NCBI GenBank assembly: GCA_025360045.1
Contig: JANYCY010000003.1
Coordinates: forward strand, 1 to 64,000
Source of the DNA: Janthinobacterium sp.
GTDB lineage: Bacteria; Pseudomonadota; Gammaproteobacteria; Burkholderiales; Chitinibacteraceae
Direction: 5' to 3'
Length of the DNA stretch: 64,000 nucleotides
Below the pieces are notes generated by a model. The model saw only the letters and a list, made by a program, of their open reading frames with translations. It was not told the DNA's origin and did no database searches. The translations under genes were made by a program, and so were the position numbers. Positions 63,781 to 64,000 of the stretch are shown one piece after another. Numbering within the stretch: position 1 is the stretch's first letter; every line of letters starts with the position of its first letter.

Positions 63781-64000
63781 GATGTGGAGCGAGCGCTTGC
63801 TGGCGGTGCGTCAGCTGGTTTGGCTGGTCTCTCCTGAAGCCCTGTCTGCGGCTCGCAGCTTGCTGCGTGATGCTCCGCAAGCGATTTCTTTACAAGATGA
63901 AATGGCGCTGCACGAATTAGTTTGTCGTGCGGCTTGGGCCGAGCTGCGTTTTTCTTTAATGCTGCGCCATGCGCGTATTTTAGAAAAATTGGCCAAATTG
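63781..64000 (+). CDS. Unrecognised protein, cut by the right edge
   Basis: An open frame runs from the ATG at 63781 (in frame GTG at 63739) to the window end and reads MWSERLLAVRQLVWLVSPEA and further helical sequence without a recognised domain. The start is uncertain, as no strong ribosome site precedes either codon. About 73 residues are visible. Minus-strand frames here look like shadows. Confidence 0.5.

Overview
The window looks like chromosomal DNA of a betaproteobacterium, most likely of the Neisseriales/Chromobacteriaceae type. Base composition is near 50% GC. The separate argA (kinase-like plus GNAT) and argB genes, a 109-residue H-NS-family protein and UvrD, RND and AldB proteins of proteobacterial type fit this. 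The taxonomic call is an inference from gene content. No rRNA, tRNA, CRISPR array or prophage was found.

Layout. Positions 1-651 hold a truncated IS4-type transposase running off the left edge, followed by a frameshifted DUF3309 gene. Positions 1017-5551 are an arsenic region: on the minus strand arsC, an ars-type GAPDH, arsJ and arsR, with a perfect 12-bp inverted-repeat operator upstream. Remnants of arsA and of an Acr3 arsenite pump lie beyond a repeat element. Positions 5827-13988 hold housekeeping and regulatory genes (AI-2E family permease, STAS protein, receiver/TPR protein, uvrD, an H-NS-like protein, a TolC-like outer-membrane protein). Positions 14160-18971 are a TetR-controlled RND efflux operon. 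Positions 19105-29767 carry argB, a CBS protein, a HAD phosphatase, an M3 peptidase, a LysE exporter, a GGDEF/EAL protein, argA and pagL. Positions 29925-34480 are an exopolysaccharide initiation and glycosyltransferase group. Positions 34564-38325 carry soxR with a divergent VOC gene, a pirin, and azoR with a divergent LysR regulator.

The highlight is 38565-55473, a 17-kb plus-strand Ter-type cluster. It has four TerD-domain proteins plus a two-domain TerA, an AIM24-like protein, and two TerY-type von Willebrand A proteins next to a PP2C-like phosphatase and a divergent protein kinase (a TerY-P triad). It also has a five-gene biosynthetic module: ATP-grasp, PRTase-TRSP, HAD, StiP-type PRTase-PELOTA, and a CitE-like C-C lyase. 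This architecture was predicted by comparative genomics to build a nucleoside-like metabolite and to phosphorylate and dephosphorylate a stress-signalling target; the metabolite and targets are, as far as I know, not established. A chemoreceptor and a DUF475 (TerC-like) membrane protein follow on the minus strand.

The right end carries an aldehyde dehydrogenase with DUF779, a sigma-54 promoter and a 17-bp upstream palindrome, and a divergent sigma-54 activator of the AcoR type that probably controls it.

The window is unusually rich in short dispersed repeats, at least seven families. One is a ~330-bp non-autonomous element with inverted termini and an apparent 9-bp target duplication, found nested inside another palindromic repeat. 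Every larger gap in the Ter cluster contains such repeats, and two local duplications have left gene fragments there.
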